A stretch of DNA of 64,000 nt from Demequina salsinemoris (GTDB lineage Bacteria; Actinomycetota; Actinomycetes; Actinomycetales; Demequinaceae), in NCBI RefSeq assembly GCF_000974805.1, contig NZ_BBQZ01000003.1, positions 1 through 64,000 of the forward strand, read 5' to 3'. The position numbers and the translations under genes are program-made. Below, piece by piece: positions 19,201 through 27,335 of this stretch. The notes under the pieces were generated by a model. The model worked only from the letters and a program-made list of their open reading frames with translations. It searched no databases and had not been told where the DNA came from. Positions within the stretch are counted from its first letter, which is position 1. Each line of letters begins with the position of its first letter.

Positions 19201-20524
19201 CGGCGTCGGCGAGCGCCACGTCGGCGAAGCCGTGCTCAAGCGTGAGGTGCGCCCTCTCGGCGGGCCCCTCGATCGCCTCCCGCAGCGACTGGTGCCCGAG
19301 CGGGGTCACGAGATGGAGGCCGGACAGGGCGTGCGGGCCGAGCGCCTCGTCGCCGGCGAGGGGGTCCAGCGCGTCCGCGCGGACGACGACGATGACCCGT
19401 CCGCCCACCGCGTGATGGCCGTCGATCGCGTCGAAGATCTCTCGGGCGGTGCCTGGCGGGAAGGTCGGAGCGAACACGGCCTCGAGGTGGTCGACCACCA
19501 GCACATGGCGGGGATCGAGGCTTCGGACACGCGCGGGCAGAGAGGCGTCGGGGGCGACAGCGGTGACGAGATCGCCGCGAGACTCGAGCACGGGTTGGAT
19601 GCCCGCGCCGAGGAGCGAGGACTTGCCCGAGCCGGACGCGCCGGCGAGGACCAGGAAGCGGGTGCGCGCGAGCAGCCCCACGGCACGGGCGATGTCCTCG
19701 TCCCGCGCGAAGAAGAGGTCGGCGTCCTCGGGACCGTACGCGGTGAGGCCCTTGTAGGGGCACTCGGAGGCGGGCGCCGGCGCGGGAGAGGCCGCGAGCA
19801 GCCCCGCATCGTGGCTGAGGATCGCCGCCTCGAGTCCGGTGAGCGAAGGTCCTGGATCGATGCCGAGCTCCTCGACCAGGGTCCGCATGCCCCGGCGGAC
19901 GGTGGCGAGCGCGTCGGCCTGCCTCTCGCATCGGTACTGAGCGAGCGCGAGCGCGTGCCAGCGGCGCTCGCGGAAGGGGTCCGCTCGCACGAGCGTCGCC
20001 GCCTGCTCGGCGACACCTCGGTGGTCGCCGGCCGCGAGCCGCGATTCGAGCAGATCGTCCAGCGCTGCCGCGCGAAGCTCGGTGAAGCGCTCCGACTCGT
20101 CGTGCGCGGGCGGCCAGTCCGCGAGGTCCACGTAGGGCGTGTCGCTCCAGAGGGCCAGAGCGCGCTCGAACGTGGTCACGGCGCGCATGTGCTCCCCGGC
20201 CTCCGCATAGGAGCGTGCCCGCGCGAGCGCTTCCTCGAAGGCGTCGGCGTCGACCTCGACGCCCGTGCCCGTGAACCGGTACCCGCCGCTCACGGTGACG
20301 ATCGCATCGTCCCCGAGCGCGCGGCGAAGGTGCCCGATCGCGGCCTGCACCTGCTTCGGCCACGTCGTGGGAGGCGCCTCGCCCCACACCGCCTCCGCGA
20401 TCTCGGAGGGCGCGATGGTCCCAGGCCTGCTGACCAGCAGCGCCTCCAGGACCGCGCGATCGCGGGGGCTGACCCCCTGCCGCACCGCGCTCTCCTGGCA
20501 GACCAGGACGCAGATCCCCTCCAT
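16268..20524 (-). CDS. BTAD-nSTAND-WD40 transcriptional regulator-like signalling protein
   Basis: A 1418-residue multidomain protein. Order: winged-helix DNA-binding domain (about 1-90, RDRAVLEALLVSRPG...VQAAIGHLRRALGDDAIV), BTAD helical repeats (about 95-245), nSTAND1 NTPase starting at CPYKGLTAYGPEDADLFFARD with Walker A GASGSGKSSLLG and Walker B HVLVVDHLEAVF, a hydrophobic membrane-like segment (RVGAAAAAAVAIIALVSAATL, near residue 680), and a long C-terminal beta-propeller (about 720-1418) with degenerate WD40-type repeats. It resembles SARP/AfsR-type regulators but is apparently membrane-tethered, so signal-dependent DNA binding or a conflict-type STAND switch are both possible. The start at 20524 has a full promoter (TTGACG-17-GACACT) 7 nt upstream, leaderless. 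Confidence 0.88.
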   Translation of the reverse strand: MEGICVLVCQESAVRQGVSPRDRAVLEALLVSRPGTIAPSEIAEAVWGEAPPTTWPKQVQAAIGHLRRALGDDAIVTVSGGYRFTGTGVEVDADAFEEALARARSYAEAGEHMRAVTTFERALALWSDTPYVDLADWPPAHDESERFTELRAAALDDLLESRLAAGDHRGVAEQAATLVRADPFRERRWHALALAQYRCERQADALATVRRGMRTLVEELGIDPGPSLTGLEAAILSHDAGLLAASPAPAPASECPYKGLTAYGPEDADLFFARDEDIARAVGLLARTRFLVLAGASGSGKSSLLGAGIQPVLESRGDLVTAVAPDASLPARVRSLDPRHVLVVDHLEAVFAPTFPPGTAREIFDAIDGHHAVGGRVIVVVRADALDPLAGDEALGPHALSGLHLVTPLGHQSLREAIEGPAERAHLTLEHGFADVALADAEGAAGALPLLSHALAETWVRREGSTLTIDAYTASGGLRGAVAASAELLYTNLTAGERRQCELILRRLCSLAGSGTVTTHSLDTRALGEGQTGEVLGKLVGARLITMRSGQAELAHESLVRAWPRLRGWLEADIEGQRVLDHLATSASTWDQLGRVASDLYRGTRLSVALDWARRTPDALTPTERQFLAASLEEETSAAKESAEADRRQAAAQSRARRLRVGAAAAAAVAIIALVSAATLSRVADARGAAAQLESLVADSAAQLQAAPDVGMLLAVEAYRRDPESQASFGSLLTAFATDPGYRGTTDLGVDGFASSTLLPDGSAIMTATAAGIQLRDPESTEIEDVIPTSVSWNAQIGADLAVSADGSTAALLGPTETSLGADQICDLDVGCLLLATYDLASGEELSVTPMPLTGQRMRTLALSPDGAYAATVDPFDGGLTIVETVSGTIVGSIDPEPTLTVDDTGSVYPGATAWLNDDMVAVTTLDGDILTVDAATARVLSTLPGPTSALPGTRRYSNIAAALGPEGQFVTAGDEGVMAYDLEAGAPIWTAPRRSGDQGMCQWFAIAPIHRWVLCGGVDGIIETYDLDSGAATGRDFAPQQGNVGTIALTPDESTLVTFAADRSTLTRWSLDGTGPVTRLVARGRFMTDGWSGDGSMILTALRDPAANTFYLFDGFAAWDVERDSVSGRIDNSLEGVGWFGPGSVLGYSPGEDALVVADVATGEAVETDSISLDAMQVFPSADRTRAYATFADGTVATYDTSTGRRIEPTLQVDGWPFYVSTSAGGAQVAVTAGYQGGVRTEVFDGVTGEALAPPGDGLAGAEESPDGRIVANTADSVRSVSRFGPNLELLGGTRVARASVTGLQVSSDATMFLVSANDGSAALFSMDTGERIGIPFDASSFGARQAWLSPDGARLAINVEQGVAIWDLDPSHLAEAACDVAGRNLTHAEWDAFLPDGGDWRATCGAYGDPDDASST

Positions 20525-20531
20525 GAGATCG

Positions 20532-20560
20532 AGTGTCGGACCGGGCCCGGACGTCGTCAA
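20532..20560 (-). promoter_or_regulatory. Promoter of the BTAD-nSTAND-WD40 gene
   Basis: Minus strand -35 TTGACG (20555-20560), 17-bp spacer, -10 GACACT (20532-20537), then 7 nt to the ATG. A second TTGACG lies 12 bp further upstream. Confidence 0.6.
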
Positions 20561-20576
20561 TTGATGCGTCAACAGT

Positions 20577-20615
20577 GCATACCGCGCGCATACCGGTCGC
20601 GTGGCGCCGCATACC
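20577..20615. promoter_or_regulatory. GCATACC heptamer direct repeats (SARP-box-like)
   Basis: GCATACC occurs at 20577-20583, 20588-20594 and 20609-20615, offsets of 11 and 21 bp, between the BTAD gene and the divergent gene at 20666. SARP/BTAD regulators are known to bind heptamer direct repeats with 11- or 22-bp phasing, so this is a candidate self-recognition site. Confidence 0.5.
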
Positions 20616-20665
20616 TGGCGAAGACGATGCCGAGGTGACGTGGAGCCGACTCGAGGGGAGGAACC

Positions 20666-21577
20666 ATGACGATCGGGTTGCAGGTGAGCGGTGCGCGAGG
20701 GCGCACGAAGATCCCATGCGCGCCGGAGGGTGTCGCGAGGGACATGGACGATGCGGGGGAGGGCCCGCGGTCTCGGAGCGACATGGGTGGGGGTCACGCC
20801 GACGCTCCACCGGGGCCGGCCGCGCGGGAGACGGTGGTGACCACGGGGATCATCGCGTTCGTGATAGGCATCGGCGCGGCCTTCGGCGTCGGCATGATCG
20901 AGAATCCGCCTCCGGCGGAGGCCGACGTCATGCTCCCGGAGTGCGAGAGCTCCGTGGGAGGCGTGTGCGCGAACGAGCTGTCGGCGGGGGAGCACTCGTC
21001 GCTCGCCTTCGGGCCCCGGATGACGTTCTCCGTGCCCGAAGGCTGGGTGAACACCGTCGACCAGGAGGGGAGCTACGTGCTCGGGTTTCGGGGCGGAGCG
21101 GATCCGGGAGGCTGGGGCGGCGACACGATCGGTGTGCACAGGTCGGTGCGCTTCCCCGAAGGGCCGTGCTCGGTGGAACCCGACCCGACGGTCTCGGGAA
21201 CGGCAGGTGCGCTGCACTCCGCGCTGCTGTCGGACCCCGCGGTCGATGTGCTCAGTGATGAGCCCGCGACTCTCGGAGGGCTCGACGGGTGGGTGATGGA
21301 TCTCGCGATCAGCGACCACTGGGACACGGTGTGCCCCTGGAGTCACGAGGAGCCGGCCGCGCCGGTCCTCACGGGGTCGAACGGCTCGCAGATCTACCGG
21401 CACCTGAGCGCTGGCCGCCCGCTCCGGCTGTACGTGCTGGCGTGGGGAGGGAGCAACATCGTGGTGGAGGTCCGCGGGGACGGGGCGGTGATCCCGCTCG
21501 GCGACTTCTCCGACCTCGCCGCGCCGGTGCTCGAGACCTTCCGGTTCGACGATCCTCGGTGGCCCACGGAGACGTAG
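20666..21577 (+). CDS. Single-span membrane protein, divergent partner of the BTAD gene
   Basis: A 303-residue protein I do not recognise. It has a variable cytoplasmic N-terminus of about 55 residues, one membrane segment (VVTTGIIAFVIGIGAAFGVGM), and an extracytoplasmic domain of about 220 residues with several cysteines (PECESS, GVCANE, GPCSVE, DTVCPW) that may form disulfides. The segments MTFSVPEGWVN and LGGLDGWVMDLAI resemble secreted DUF-type beta domains. GAGGGGAGGAACC gives a strong ribosome site. Sharing a promoter region with the BTAD-nSTAND protein suggests a common signal or regulation. Confidence 0.7.
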   Translation: MTIGLQVSGARGRTKIPCAPEGVARDMDDAGEGPRSRSDMGGGHADAPPGPAARETVVTTGIIAFVIGIGAAFGVGMIENPPPAEADVMLPECESSVGGVCANELSAGEHSSLAFGPRMTFSVPEGWVNTVDQEGSYVLGFRGGADPGGWGGDTIGVHRSVRFPEGPCSVEPDPTVSGTAGALHSALLSDPAVDVLSDEPATLGGLDGWVMDLAISDHWDTVCPWSHEEPAAPVLTGSNGSQIYRHLSAGRPLRLYVLAWGGSNIVVEVRGDGAVIPLGDFSDLAAPVLETFRFDDPRWPTET

Positions 21578-21580
21578 AGC

Positions 21581-21618
21581 GTCTCATGATGTGAGATGAC
21601 GTGCGCGACAGGTGAGAC
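21581..21618 (+). promoter_or_regulatory. leuB operator boxes (GTGAGAT-14-GTGAGAC)
   Basis: TCTCATGATGTGAGA (21582-21596) is an inverted repeat with 5-bp arms; GTGAGAC follows at 21612-21618. The GTGAGAT/GTGAGACAA pair has the 21-bp offset found upstream of ilvB. A further GTCTCAA lies at 21651, near the ribosome site, and TAGGAT (21625-21630) is a possible -10. Confidence 0.55.
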
Positions 21619-21666
21619 AACCCGTAGGATGCTGATGTCACCCGCTCAGCGTCTCAAGGGAGAAAC

Positions 21667-22707
21667 ATGGCCACCTATCGCCTCGCAGTCGTCGCCGGAG
21701 ACGGCATCGGCCCTGAGGTCGTCGCGGAGGGGCTCAAGTGCCTCGACGCGGCCATCGAGGACACCGACATCAGCTTCGAGATCACGGAGTTCGACCTGGG
21801 CGCGGACCGCTGGCACCGCACCGGCGAGACCCTGACGGACACCGATCTCGAGGCGATCAAGGGCAACGACGTGATCCTGCTCGGCGCCATCGGCGACCCG
21901 ACGGTCCCGTCCGGCGTGCTCGAGCGCGGCGTGCTGCTGCCGCTGCGTTTTGCGCTCGACCAGTACGTCAACCTGCGCCCGTCGCGCCTGTACCCGGGTG
22001 AGGTCTCGCCGCTCGCGAACCCCGGCGACATCGATTTCATCGTCGTGCGCGAGGGCACCGAAGGCCCGTACGTCGGCAACGGCGGCGCGCTGCGCGTCGG
22101 CACGCCGCACGAGATCGCGACCGAGGTGTCCGTCAACACGGCCTTCGGCGTGGAGCGCGTGGTCCGCTACGCCTTCGACGTGGCGTCCAAGCGGGACAGG
22201 AAGCACGTGACGCTCGTGCACAAGCACAACGTGCTCGTCCACGCGGGTCACCTGTGGCGCCGCAACGTCGAGGCGGTCGCCGCAGAGTTCCCGACCGTCA
22301 CGTGGGACTACCTGCACGTGGACGCCGCGACCATCAAGCTGGTCACGGACCCCGCGTCGTTCGACGTGATCGTCACGGACAACCTGTTCGGCGACATCCT
22401 GACCGACGAGGCCGCCGCCATCTCGGGCGGCATCGGCCTCGCCGCTTCGGGCAACGTCAACCCCGACCGCACCGCGCCGTCGATGTTCGAGCCGGTTCAC
22501 GGCTCGGCGCCCGACATCGCGGGCCAGGGCAAGGCCGACCCGTCGGCCACCGTCCTGTCGGTCGGCATGCTGCTCGACTTCCTGGGCTACGGCGAGCTCG
22601 CGGCCAAGGTCGAGGCGGCCGTCGCGGCGGACGCCGCCGCGAAGGGGGACGCTGTTCGCAGCACCTCCGAGGTCGGCGACGCGCTCGCGGCCCGCATCCG
22701 CGGCTAG
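21667..22707 (+). CDS. leuB: 3-isopropylmalate dehydrogenase
   Basis: NAD-dependent oxidative decarboxylase of leucine synthesis. The 346-residue product matches the short actinobacterial form. Motifs: [16 protein letters not shown] at the N-terminus, ligand segments [12 protein letters not shown] and [15 protein letters not shown], and the metal-binding [19 protein letters not shown] with NAD-site [31 protein letters not shown] precedes the ATG. leuA, leuC and leuD are not in the window. Confidence 0.97.
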   Translation: MATYRLAVVAGDGIGPEVVAEGLKCLDAAIEDTDISFEITEFDLGADRWHRTGETLTDTDLEAIKGNDVILLGAIGDPTVPSGVLERGVLLPLRFALDQYVNLRPSRLYPGEVSPLANPGDIDFIVVREGTEGPYVGNGGALRVGTPHEIATEVSVNTAFGVERVVRYAFDVASKRDRKHVTLVHKHNVLVHAGHLWRRNVEAVAAEFPTVTWDYLHVDAATIKLVTDPASFDVIVTDNLFGDILTDEAAAISGGIGLAASGNVNPDRTAPSMFEPVHGSAPDIAGQGKADPSATVLSVGMLLDFLGYGELAAKVEAAVAADAAAKGDAVRSTSEVGDALAARIRG

Positions 22708-22752
22708 CAGAACCGCCAGGCGCCACCCGCGCCTGCAGCAGAACCACCCAAC

Positions 22753-22766
22753 CGGGTACCTGGTTG
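22753..22766 (+). repeat. 14-bp box, second copy
   Basis: CGGGTACCTGGTTG, identical to 9162-9175, 46 bp after leuB and just before its terminator. Confidence 0.6.
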
Positions 22767-22771
22767 CCGGT

Positions 22772-22794
22772 GGCGGGGCTCACGAGGCCCCGCC
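22772..22794 (+). terminator. Intrinsic terminator of leuB
   Basis: GGCGGGGC / GCCCCGCC, 8-bp stem with a 7-nt loop, 65 bp after the stop. Confidence 0.75.
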
Positions 22795-22821
22795 GCCGAC
22801 GATCCGCCGGCTCTGGTGCGC

Positions 22822-22878
22822 CCTGGCGGGACATGAGTGCAGGATCGGGCTCGATTCCTGCACTCATGTCCCGCCAGG
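22822..22878. repeat. Long perfect hairpin, copy 2 (GAGTGCAGG family)
   Basis: A 23-bp perfect inverted repeat (22822-22844 and 22856-22878) with an 11-nt loop that can itself pair ATCG/CGAT. It shares TGAGTGCAGGAT with copy 1. The rest of 22708-23066 holds the 14-bp box, a terminator, one decamer (22912) and the ilvE upstream region with a possible -10 TAGATT (22997-23002). Confidence 0.8.
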
Positions 22879-23066
22879 ACGCGGTCCCCAGGAAGCCAGC
22901 CCTGGGGAAGGGGACGATGCGCCGCATCCGGCGCCCGGATTCCCACCAGGTGCCACTTCAGGCACCACCGCGTGACCTCCCGGCAACGTGCCGCGAGTAG
23001 ATTCACACCCAGACCCCACCGCCGCGACAGCGGCACCCTCACCAACGAACAAGGAAGGACCTCACG

Positions 23067-24176
23067 ATGACCACATCGACCGACGCATCGACCGCGGAGG
23101 CCTTCCGCGTCGTCCCCAACCCGAACCCGGCCTCCGACGAGCGCCGCGCGGAGGTCCTCGCCGACCTCAAGTTCGGCGTCAACTTCACGGACAACATGGC
23201 GCGCATCTCGTGGACCGCGGACCAGGGCTGGACCGATCGCCGCGTCGAGGCGTACGGCCCGCTTCCGCTGGACCCGGCCGCGTCGGTGCTGCACTACGCG
23301 GGCGAGATCTTCGAGGGCCTCAAGGCGTACCGCTGGGCCGACGGCACCATCCGCACGTTCCGTCCCGAGGAGAACGCGAAGCGCTTCCAGCGCTCGGCCC
23401 GCCGCATGGCCCTTCCCGAGCTCCCGGTCGAGGACTTCATGGCCGCGATCCGTGCCTACGTGAAGGCCGACGGCGACTGGACGCCCACCGCGCCCGACTC
23501 GTCGCTGTACCTGCGCCCGTTCCTCATCGCGACCGACGTCTTCCTGGGCCTGCGTCAGCCGAAGGAGGCCGAGTTCCTCGTCATCGGCTCGCCGTCGGGT
23601 CCGTACTTCGCCGGCGGCGTGAAGCCGGTGAGCATCTGGGTCGAGCAGGACTATCACCGCGCCGGCCCTGGCGGCACGGGCGCCGCGAAGTGCGGCGGCA
23701 ACTACGCGGCCTCGCTGTTGCCTCAGATGGACGCCTACGCCCGCGGCTACGACCAGGTGCTCTACATGGACGCGAAGGACGGCAAGGTCCTCGAGGAGCT
23801 CGGCGGCATGAACGTGTTCGTGGTGCTCAAGGACGGCACGGTCGTGACGCCGGTCCTCACGGGCAACATCCTCGAGGGCGTGACGCGTTCCTCGATCATC
23901 CAGCTGCTCTCCGATGACGACCTCAAGGTCATCGAGCGTCCCATCACGATCGACGAGCTCCGCGAGGGCGTCGCGTCGGGCGAGGTCGCCGAGGTGTTCG
24001 CGTGCGGCACCGCCGCGGTCGTGACCCCGGTCGGAAAGATGGGCTCCAAGGACTTCGAGCAGCAGGTCGGCGACGGCCAGCCCGGCCCCGTCACGATGAA
24101 GGTCCGCCAGACCCTCACGGACATCCAGTACGGCCGCGCCGAGGACACGTACGGCTGGATGGAGATCCTCGCCTAA
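23067..24176 (+). CDS. ilvE: Branched-chain amino acid aminotransferase
   Basis: PLP enzyme interconverting Leu/Ile/Val and their 2-oxo acids. The 369-residue product is a fold-type IV BCAT with the PLP lysine in AAKCGGNYAASL (about residue 205), the segment YLRPFLIATD and the C-terminal FACGTAAVVTPVGKM. Ribosome site AAGGAAGG. It lies after leuB, separated by a terminator and hairpin module, so it probably has its own promoter. A paralogue is present at 48878. Confidence 0.96.
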   Translation: MTTSTDASTAEAFRVVPNPNPASDERRAEVLADLKFGVNFTDNMARISWTADQGWTDRRVEAYGPLPLDPAASVLHYAGEIFEGLKAYRWADGTIRTFRPEENAKRFQRSARRMALPELPVEDFMAAIRAYVKADGDWTPTAPDSSLYLRPFLIATDVFLGLRQPKEAEFLVIGSPSGPYFAGGVKPVSIWVEQDYHRAGPGGTGAAKCGGNYAASLLPQMDAYARGYDQVLYMDAKDGKVLEELGGMNVFVVLKDGTVVTPVLTGNILEGVTRSSIIQLLSDDDLKVIERPITIDELREGVASGEVAEVFACGTAAVVTPVGKMGSKDFEQQVGDGQPGPVTMKVRQTLTDIQYGRAEDTYGWMEILA

Positions 24177-24212
24177 GGCGCACATGGACGATGCTGGGGC
24201 AGCCCAGCGCGA

Positions 24213-24253
24213 GGCCCGTCCGATGCTCCCCTCACCGGGGCATCGGGCGGGCC
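24213..24253 (+). terminator. Intrinsic terminator of ilvE
   Basis: GGCCCGTCCGATGC pairs with GCATCGGGCGGGCC (one G-T) around a short loop, 36 bp after the stop. The rest of 24254-24598 has no gene; it holds small inverted repeats and the direct repeat at 24499. Confidence 0.75.
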
Positions 24254-24498
24254 TTCGTCATTCGCGGGACCTTCGTCCCTCGGCACGGCGGCGATCGCGC
24301 TCAACCATGAGAGAGAGCGTCCGCGTGATGCGTGGGCACGCCACGCGACGCCCGTGAGCATCTCCATCCTTCAGCAGGTCGCCGTGGAGGTCCGACCTCC
24401 GCCACGTGGACCACGAGAGGTCCGTCCGGTGCCGCCGCCAGGGCCGCCGGGCGGATCTCTCGCACGTTCGGGGTCGGGTACGGGCGACGGGGGCCGAA

Positions 24499-24518
24499 CT
24501 TCATCGAATCTTCATCGA
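24499..24518 (+). promoter_or_regulatory. 11-bp phased direct repeat upstream of the two-component operon
   Basis: CTTCATCGA occurs at 24499-24507 and 24510-24518, exactly 11 bp apart, about 80 bp before the SHOCT gene. OmpR-type response regulators bind such head-to-tail repeats, so autoregulation by the regulator at 24893 is likely. Confidence 0.5.
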
Positions 24519-24597
24519 TCCTGCGCCGCGCCTGCCAGGTCGCCGGGACACGATGACCGCATCGGGGCCGCCAGGGCCGCGGCGAGAGGAGATCGTG

Positions 24598-24873
24598 ATG
24601 AGCGTGTGGACGCATGGCTACGGGATGATGGGCTACGGATACGGCTCCGGGCTGGAATGGCTCGTGTGGCTGTTCGTCATCGTCGCGGTCGGCGCGGCGG
24701 TGTACATCGCGGTGCGGTTGGCGCAGCGCGACAAGGACGCCAAGAAGGACGATGCGGCGGTCGCGCCGGCGGCGCCTACGTCGGCCCGTCAGATCCTTGA
24801 GGACCGGCTCGCGCGAGGCGAGATCGACCCCGACGAGTTCCGCGAGCGTGTGAACGCGCTCGAAGGGGCTTGA
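24598..24873 (+). CDS. Small membrane protein with SHOCT domain
   Basis: A 91-residue protein. The Gly/Tyr/Met-rich N-terminus (TYGMMGYG-like, residues 6-17) is followed by one membrane segment (LEWLVWLFVIVAVGAAVYIAV), a charged linker with Asp/Lys/Ala, and a C-terminal SHOCT motif (ARQILEDRLARGEIDPDEFRERVNAL begins near residue 61). GAGAGGAGATCGTG gives the ribosome site. SHOCT domains are oligomerisation tails of unknown role. It is first in an operon with a response regulator (20 bp) and a sensor kinase and may tune or belong to the stress response they control. Confidence 0.85.
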   Translation: MSVWTHGYGMMGYGYGSGLEWLVWLFVIVAVGAAVYIAVRLAQRDKDAKKDDAAVAPAAPTSARQILEDRLARGEIDPDEFRERVNALEGA

Positions 24874-24892
24874 TTCCAGCCACAATGAAGAG

Positions 24893-25630
24893 ATGAACAC
24901 GGCGCAGTCAGGAGACTCCCGGGCCGCGGTCGTGCCGCGCGCGCTCGTCGTCGAGGACGAGGCGGCGCTCGCGATGCTGGTGGCCGGCTACCTGGACAAG
25001 GACGGCTTCGAGGTCGAGGTCGCGCACGATGGCGAGTCCGCGCTCGCGAAGGCGCGCGAGCTCGACCCCGACGTGGTGGTCCTCGATCTGGGCCTGCCTG
25101 GGATCGACGGGATCGAGGTGTGCCGGCAGCTGCGCACCTTCTCCGACTGCTACGTCGTGATGCTCACGGCGAGGGTCGAGGAGGTCGACAAGCTCGTCGG
25201 GCTGTCCGTCGGCGCCGACGACTACGTCACGAAGCCGTTCAGTCCCCGCGAGCTCGTCGCGCGCCTGCGGGCGATGCTGCGCCGGCCTCGCGTGAGCGCG
25301 AGGCAGGCCGAGGCGCAGTCCTCGGAGGCGATCCGCGTGGGCGACCTCGAAATAGACGTCCCCGCGCACGAGGCCCGCCTCGGCGGCGAGGTCGTCCCGC
25401 TCACCCGCACAGAGTTCGACGTGCTCGCGGCGCTCGCGGAGCGGCCGACGATGGTGATGACGCGCGCGATGCTCCTCGAGGCGGTGTGGGGCGGCGGCTG
25501 GGTCGGCGACGAGCACCTGGTTGACGTCCACGTCCGGCATCTGCGGCTCAAGCTCGGCGACTCCGCGGAGCAGCAGCGCTACGTCCGCACCGTGCGTGGC
25601 GTGGGCTACCGCATCGGCACGGGTGAATGA
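24893..25630 (+). CDS. OmpR-family response regulator
   Basis: A 245-residue two-component regulator. Receiver domain about residues 15-130 with acidic pocket VVEDEAA, phospho-accepting Asp in VVLDLGLPG and Lys in DDYVTKPFSPREL; winged-helix effector domain about 148-240 (VPLTRTEFDVLAALAERP...VHVRHLRLKLGD). Partner of the kinase whose ATG overlaps its stop. CACAAT lies 6 nt before its ATG, so it may also be read from an internal leaderless promoter. Confidence 0.95.
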   Translation: MNTAQSGDSRAAVVPRALVVEDEAALAMLVAGYLDKDGFEVEVAHDGESALAKARELDPDVVVLDLGLPGIDGIEVCRQLRTFSDCYVVMLTARVEEVDKLVGLSVGADDYVTKPFSPRELVARLRAMLRRPRVSARQAEAQSSEAIRVGDLEIDVPAHEARLGGEVVPLTRTEFDVLAALAERPTMVMTRAMLLEAVWGGGWVGDEHLVDVHVRHLRLKLGDSAEQQRYVRTVRGVGYRIGTGE

Positions 25631-26766
25631 TCATGCACTGGCTGCGGGAGCGTGGGCTCGCGACGCGCATGATGCTGTCGTTCTCCCTGGTGATCGCCGT
25701 GATCGGCGTCACCGTGTGGCTCGTGGCGCGCAGCGTCGGACAGGTCGACTTCCAGCGCCGCATGATGGGCGGCGGACGCGGCGGCGACATGAGCGGCATG
25801 GGCGGCATGATGGACACCGCCGCCGAGGATCTCGACGAGGTGTACCGCGCGTCGAGCGGCACCGCGCTCGCGGTCGCGCTCGGCATCGCGGCCGTCCTGG
25901 CGGTCCTCCTCAGCGTCCTGCTCGCGCGCCGGGTCTCGCGCTCGCTCGGCAAGCTCGAGGATGCGGCGCATCGGGTCGCCGACGGCGACTTCGCCTCGCG
26001 GGTCGAGGCTCCCGGCATGGGGCGCGAGTTCGACGAGCTCGCCGAGTCCTTCAACCGCATGTCCGAGCGCCTTGCGGAGAGCGAGCAGCTGAGGCAGCGG
26101 ATGATCGGTGACGTCGCGCACGAGCTGCGCACGCCGATCGCGACGCTGACCGGCTACCTCGAGGCGCTCGAGGACGGCGTCGCGGAGCTCACCCCGGAGA
26201 CCGTGGCGATGCTGCGGGCGCAGGGCGCGCGGCTGACGCGGCTGTCGGAGGACCTGTCGGCGGTGTCGCGCGCGGAGGGAAGCGGGGCACGGCTCAGCCG
26301 TGAGCGTCGGGATCCTGCCGACCTGCTACGCCTCGCGCGCGCGACGGCGCGCGAGAGGGCGGGCGGCGCCGGGGTCTCGCTCGAGCTCGCGGTCGCCGAC
26401 GGCCTGCCCCCCGTCATGGTCGACCCCGAGCGGATCGCGCAGGTGCTGGGCAACCTCGTGGACAACGCGCTGCGCCACACGCCGTCGGGCGGGACCGTGA
26501 CCCTGACCGCCCGCCCGGACGACGCGGGGGTCGCATTCGTCGTCGCCGACACGGGGGCGGGGATCGCTCCCGAGCATCTGCCGCACGTGTTCGAGCGGTT
26601 CTACCGCGCCGATACCGCACGAGACCGCGCGAGCGGTGGCTCGGGCGTGGGGCTGGCGATCGTGTCGGCCTTGGTGGCCGCCCACGGCGGGATGGTCCGC
26701 GCCGAGAGCGCGGGCCTGGGGCGCGGCGCGACGTTCACGGTGACCCTGCCCGCTGCGCCTGCCTGA
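25627..26766 (+). CDS. Sensor histidine kinase with Met-rich sensor loop
   Basis: A 379-residue membrane kinase. Membrane segments at about 15-35 and 78-100 flank a short extracytoplasmic loop containing RRMMGGGRGGDMSGMGGMMD, unusually rich in Met. A HAMP domain follows (ARRVSRSLGKLEDAAHRVA), then HisKA with His in GDVAHELRTPIATLTGYL, and HATPase_c (DNALRHTPSGG, DTGAGIAPEHLPHVFERFYR, GLGLAI-like GVGLAIVSALV). The translation start overlaps the regulator stop. Met-rich loops bind Cu(I) in several proteins, so copper or thiol/oxidant sensing is a reasonable guess, not shown. Confidence 0.93.
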   Translation: MIMHWLRERGLATRMMLSFSLVIAVIGVTVWLVARSVGQVDFQRRMMGGGRGGDMSGMGGMMDTAAEDLDEVYRASSGTALAVALGIAAVLAVLLSVLLARRVSRSLGKLEDAAHRVADGDFASRVEAPGMGREFDELAESFNRMSERLAESEQLRQRMIGDVAHELRTPIATLTGYLEALEDGVAELTPETVAMLRAQGARLTRLSEDLSAVSRAEGSGARLSRERRDPADLLRLARATARERAGGAGVSLELAVADGLPPVMVDPERIAQVLGNLVDNALRHTPSGGTVTLTARPDDAGVAFVVADTGAGIAPEHLPHVFERFYRADTARDRASGGSGVGLAIVSALVAAHGGMVRAESAGLGRGATFTVTLPAAPA

Positions 26767-26891
26767 TCGCATCGTCCCCGCGCCTGCGCACCCCCGCATC
26801 GTCCGGGTGAACCTCTGGCGACTCCCCGTGCGTGTCGACGCTGGTACGCGCATGATGGGAGGTGCGCAGAACGCATCGGAAGGAGTGCATC

Positions 26892-27335
26892 GTGGCCATC
26901 GCGGATCTGGTCCTCACCAGCCCTGACATCCCGAACGGCAGCAGGATCGACGACCGTTTCGCGGGCGAGGTGGGGTCCGAGACCCCCCGCATGGTGGTCA
27001 CCGGCGTGCCGACCGATGCGGTCGAGCTCGCGATCATCTGTCACGACCCCGACGCGCCCTTGCCGCACGGCTTCACGCACTGGACCCTGTACGGTCTGCC
27101 CGCGATCGACGGCGAGGTGATCGAGGATGTCGGGCGTCCGGGGCTCAACGACGACGACAGCTTCGGCTACGTCGGCCCGTTCCCGCCGTACGGGCACGGC
27201 ACGCATCACTACTTCTTCTGGGTCTACGCCCTGTCGCGGCAGGTGGTGGGGGAGCCGTCGCGGGACGAGTTCCTGCGCGACTATGCCGACGCGGTGGTCG
27301 AGCAGGCGCGCATCGTCGCGACCTACTCCCGGTAG
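26892..27335 (+). CDS. YbhB/YbcL family Raf kinase inhibitor-like (PEBP) protein
   Basis: A 147-residue phosphatidylethanolamine-binding-protein fold. Conserved ligand-site segments are AIICHDPDAPLPHGFTHW and GPFPPYGHGTHHYFFWVYAL. Bacterial members have unclear roles. The GTG at 26892 is chosen because GGAAGGAG lies 6 nt upstream; the earlier GTG at 26862 lacks a ribosome site. Two decamers (26768, 26795) lie between it and the sensor kinase. Confidence 0.9.
   Translation: MAIADLVLTSPDIPNGSRIDDRFAGEVGSETPRMVVTGVPTDAVELAIICHDPDAPLPHGFTHWTLYGLPAIDGEVIEDVGRPGLNDDDSFGYVGPFPPYGHGTHHYFFWVYALSRQVVGEPSRDEFLRDYADAVVEQARIVATYSR

Noticed and set aside
21630..21666. Short ATG-starting frame before leuB as a leucine leader peptide
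   Set aside because: It has no run of Leu codons, reads through the leuB start in another frame and has no terminator hairpin.
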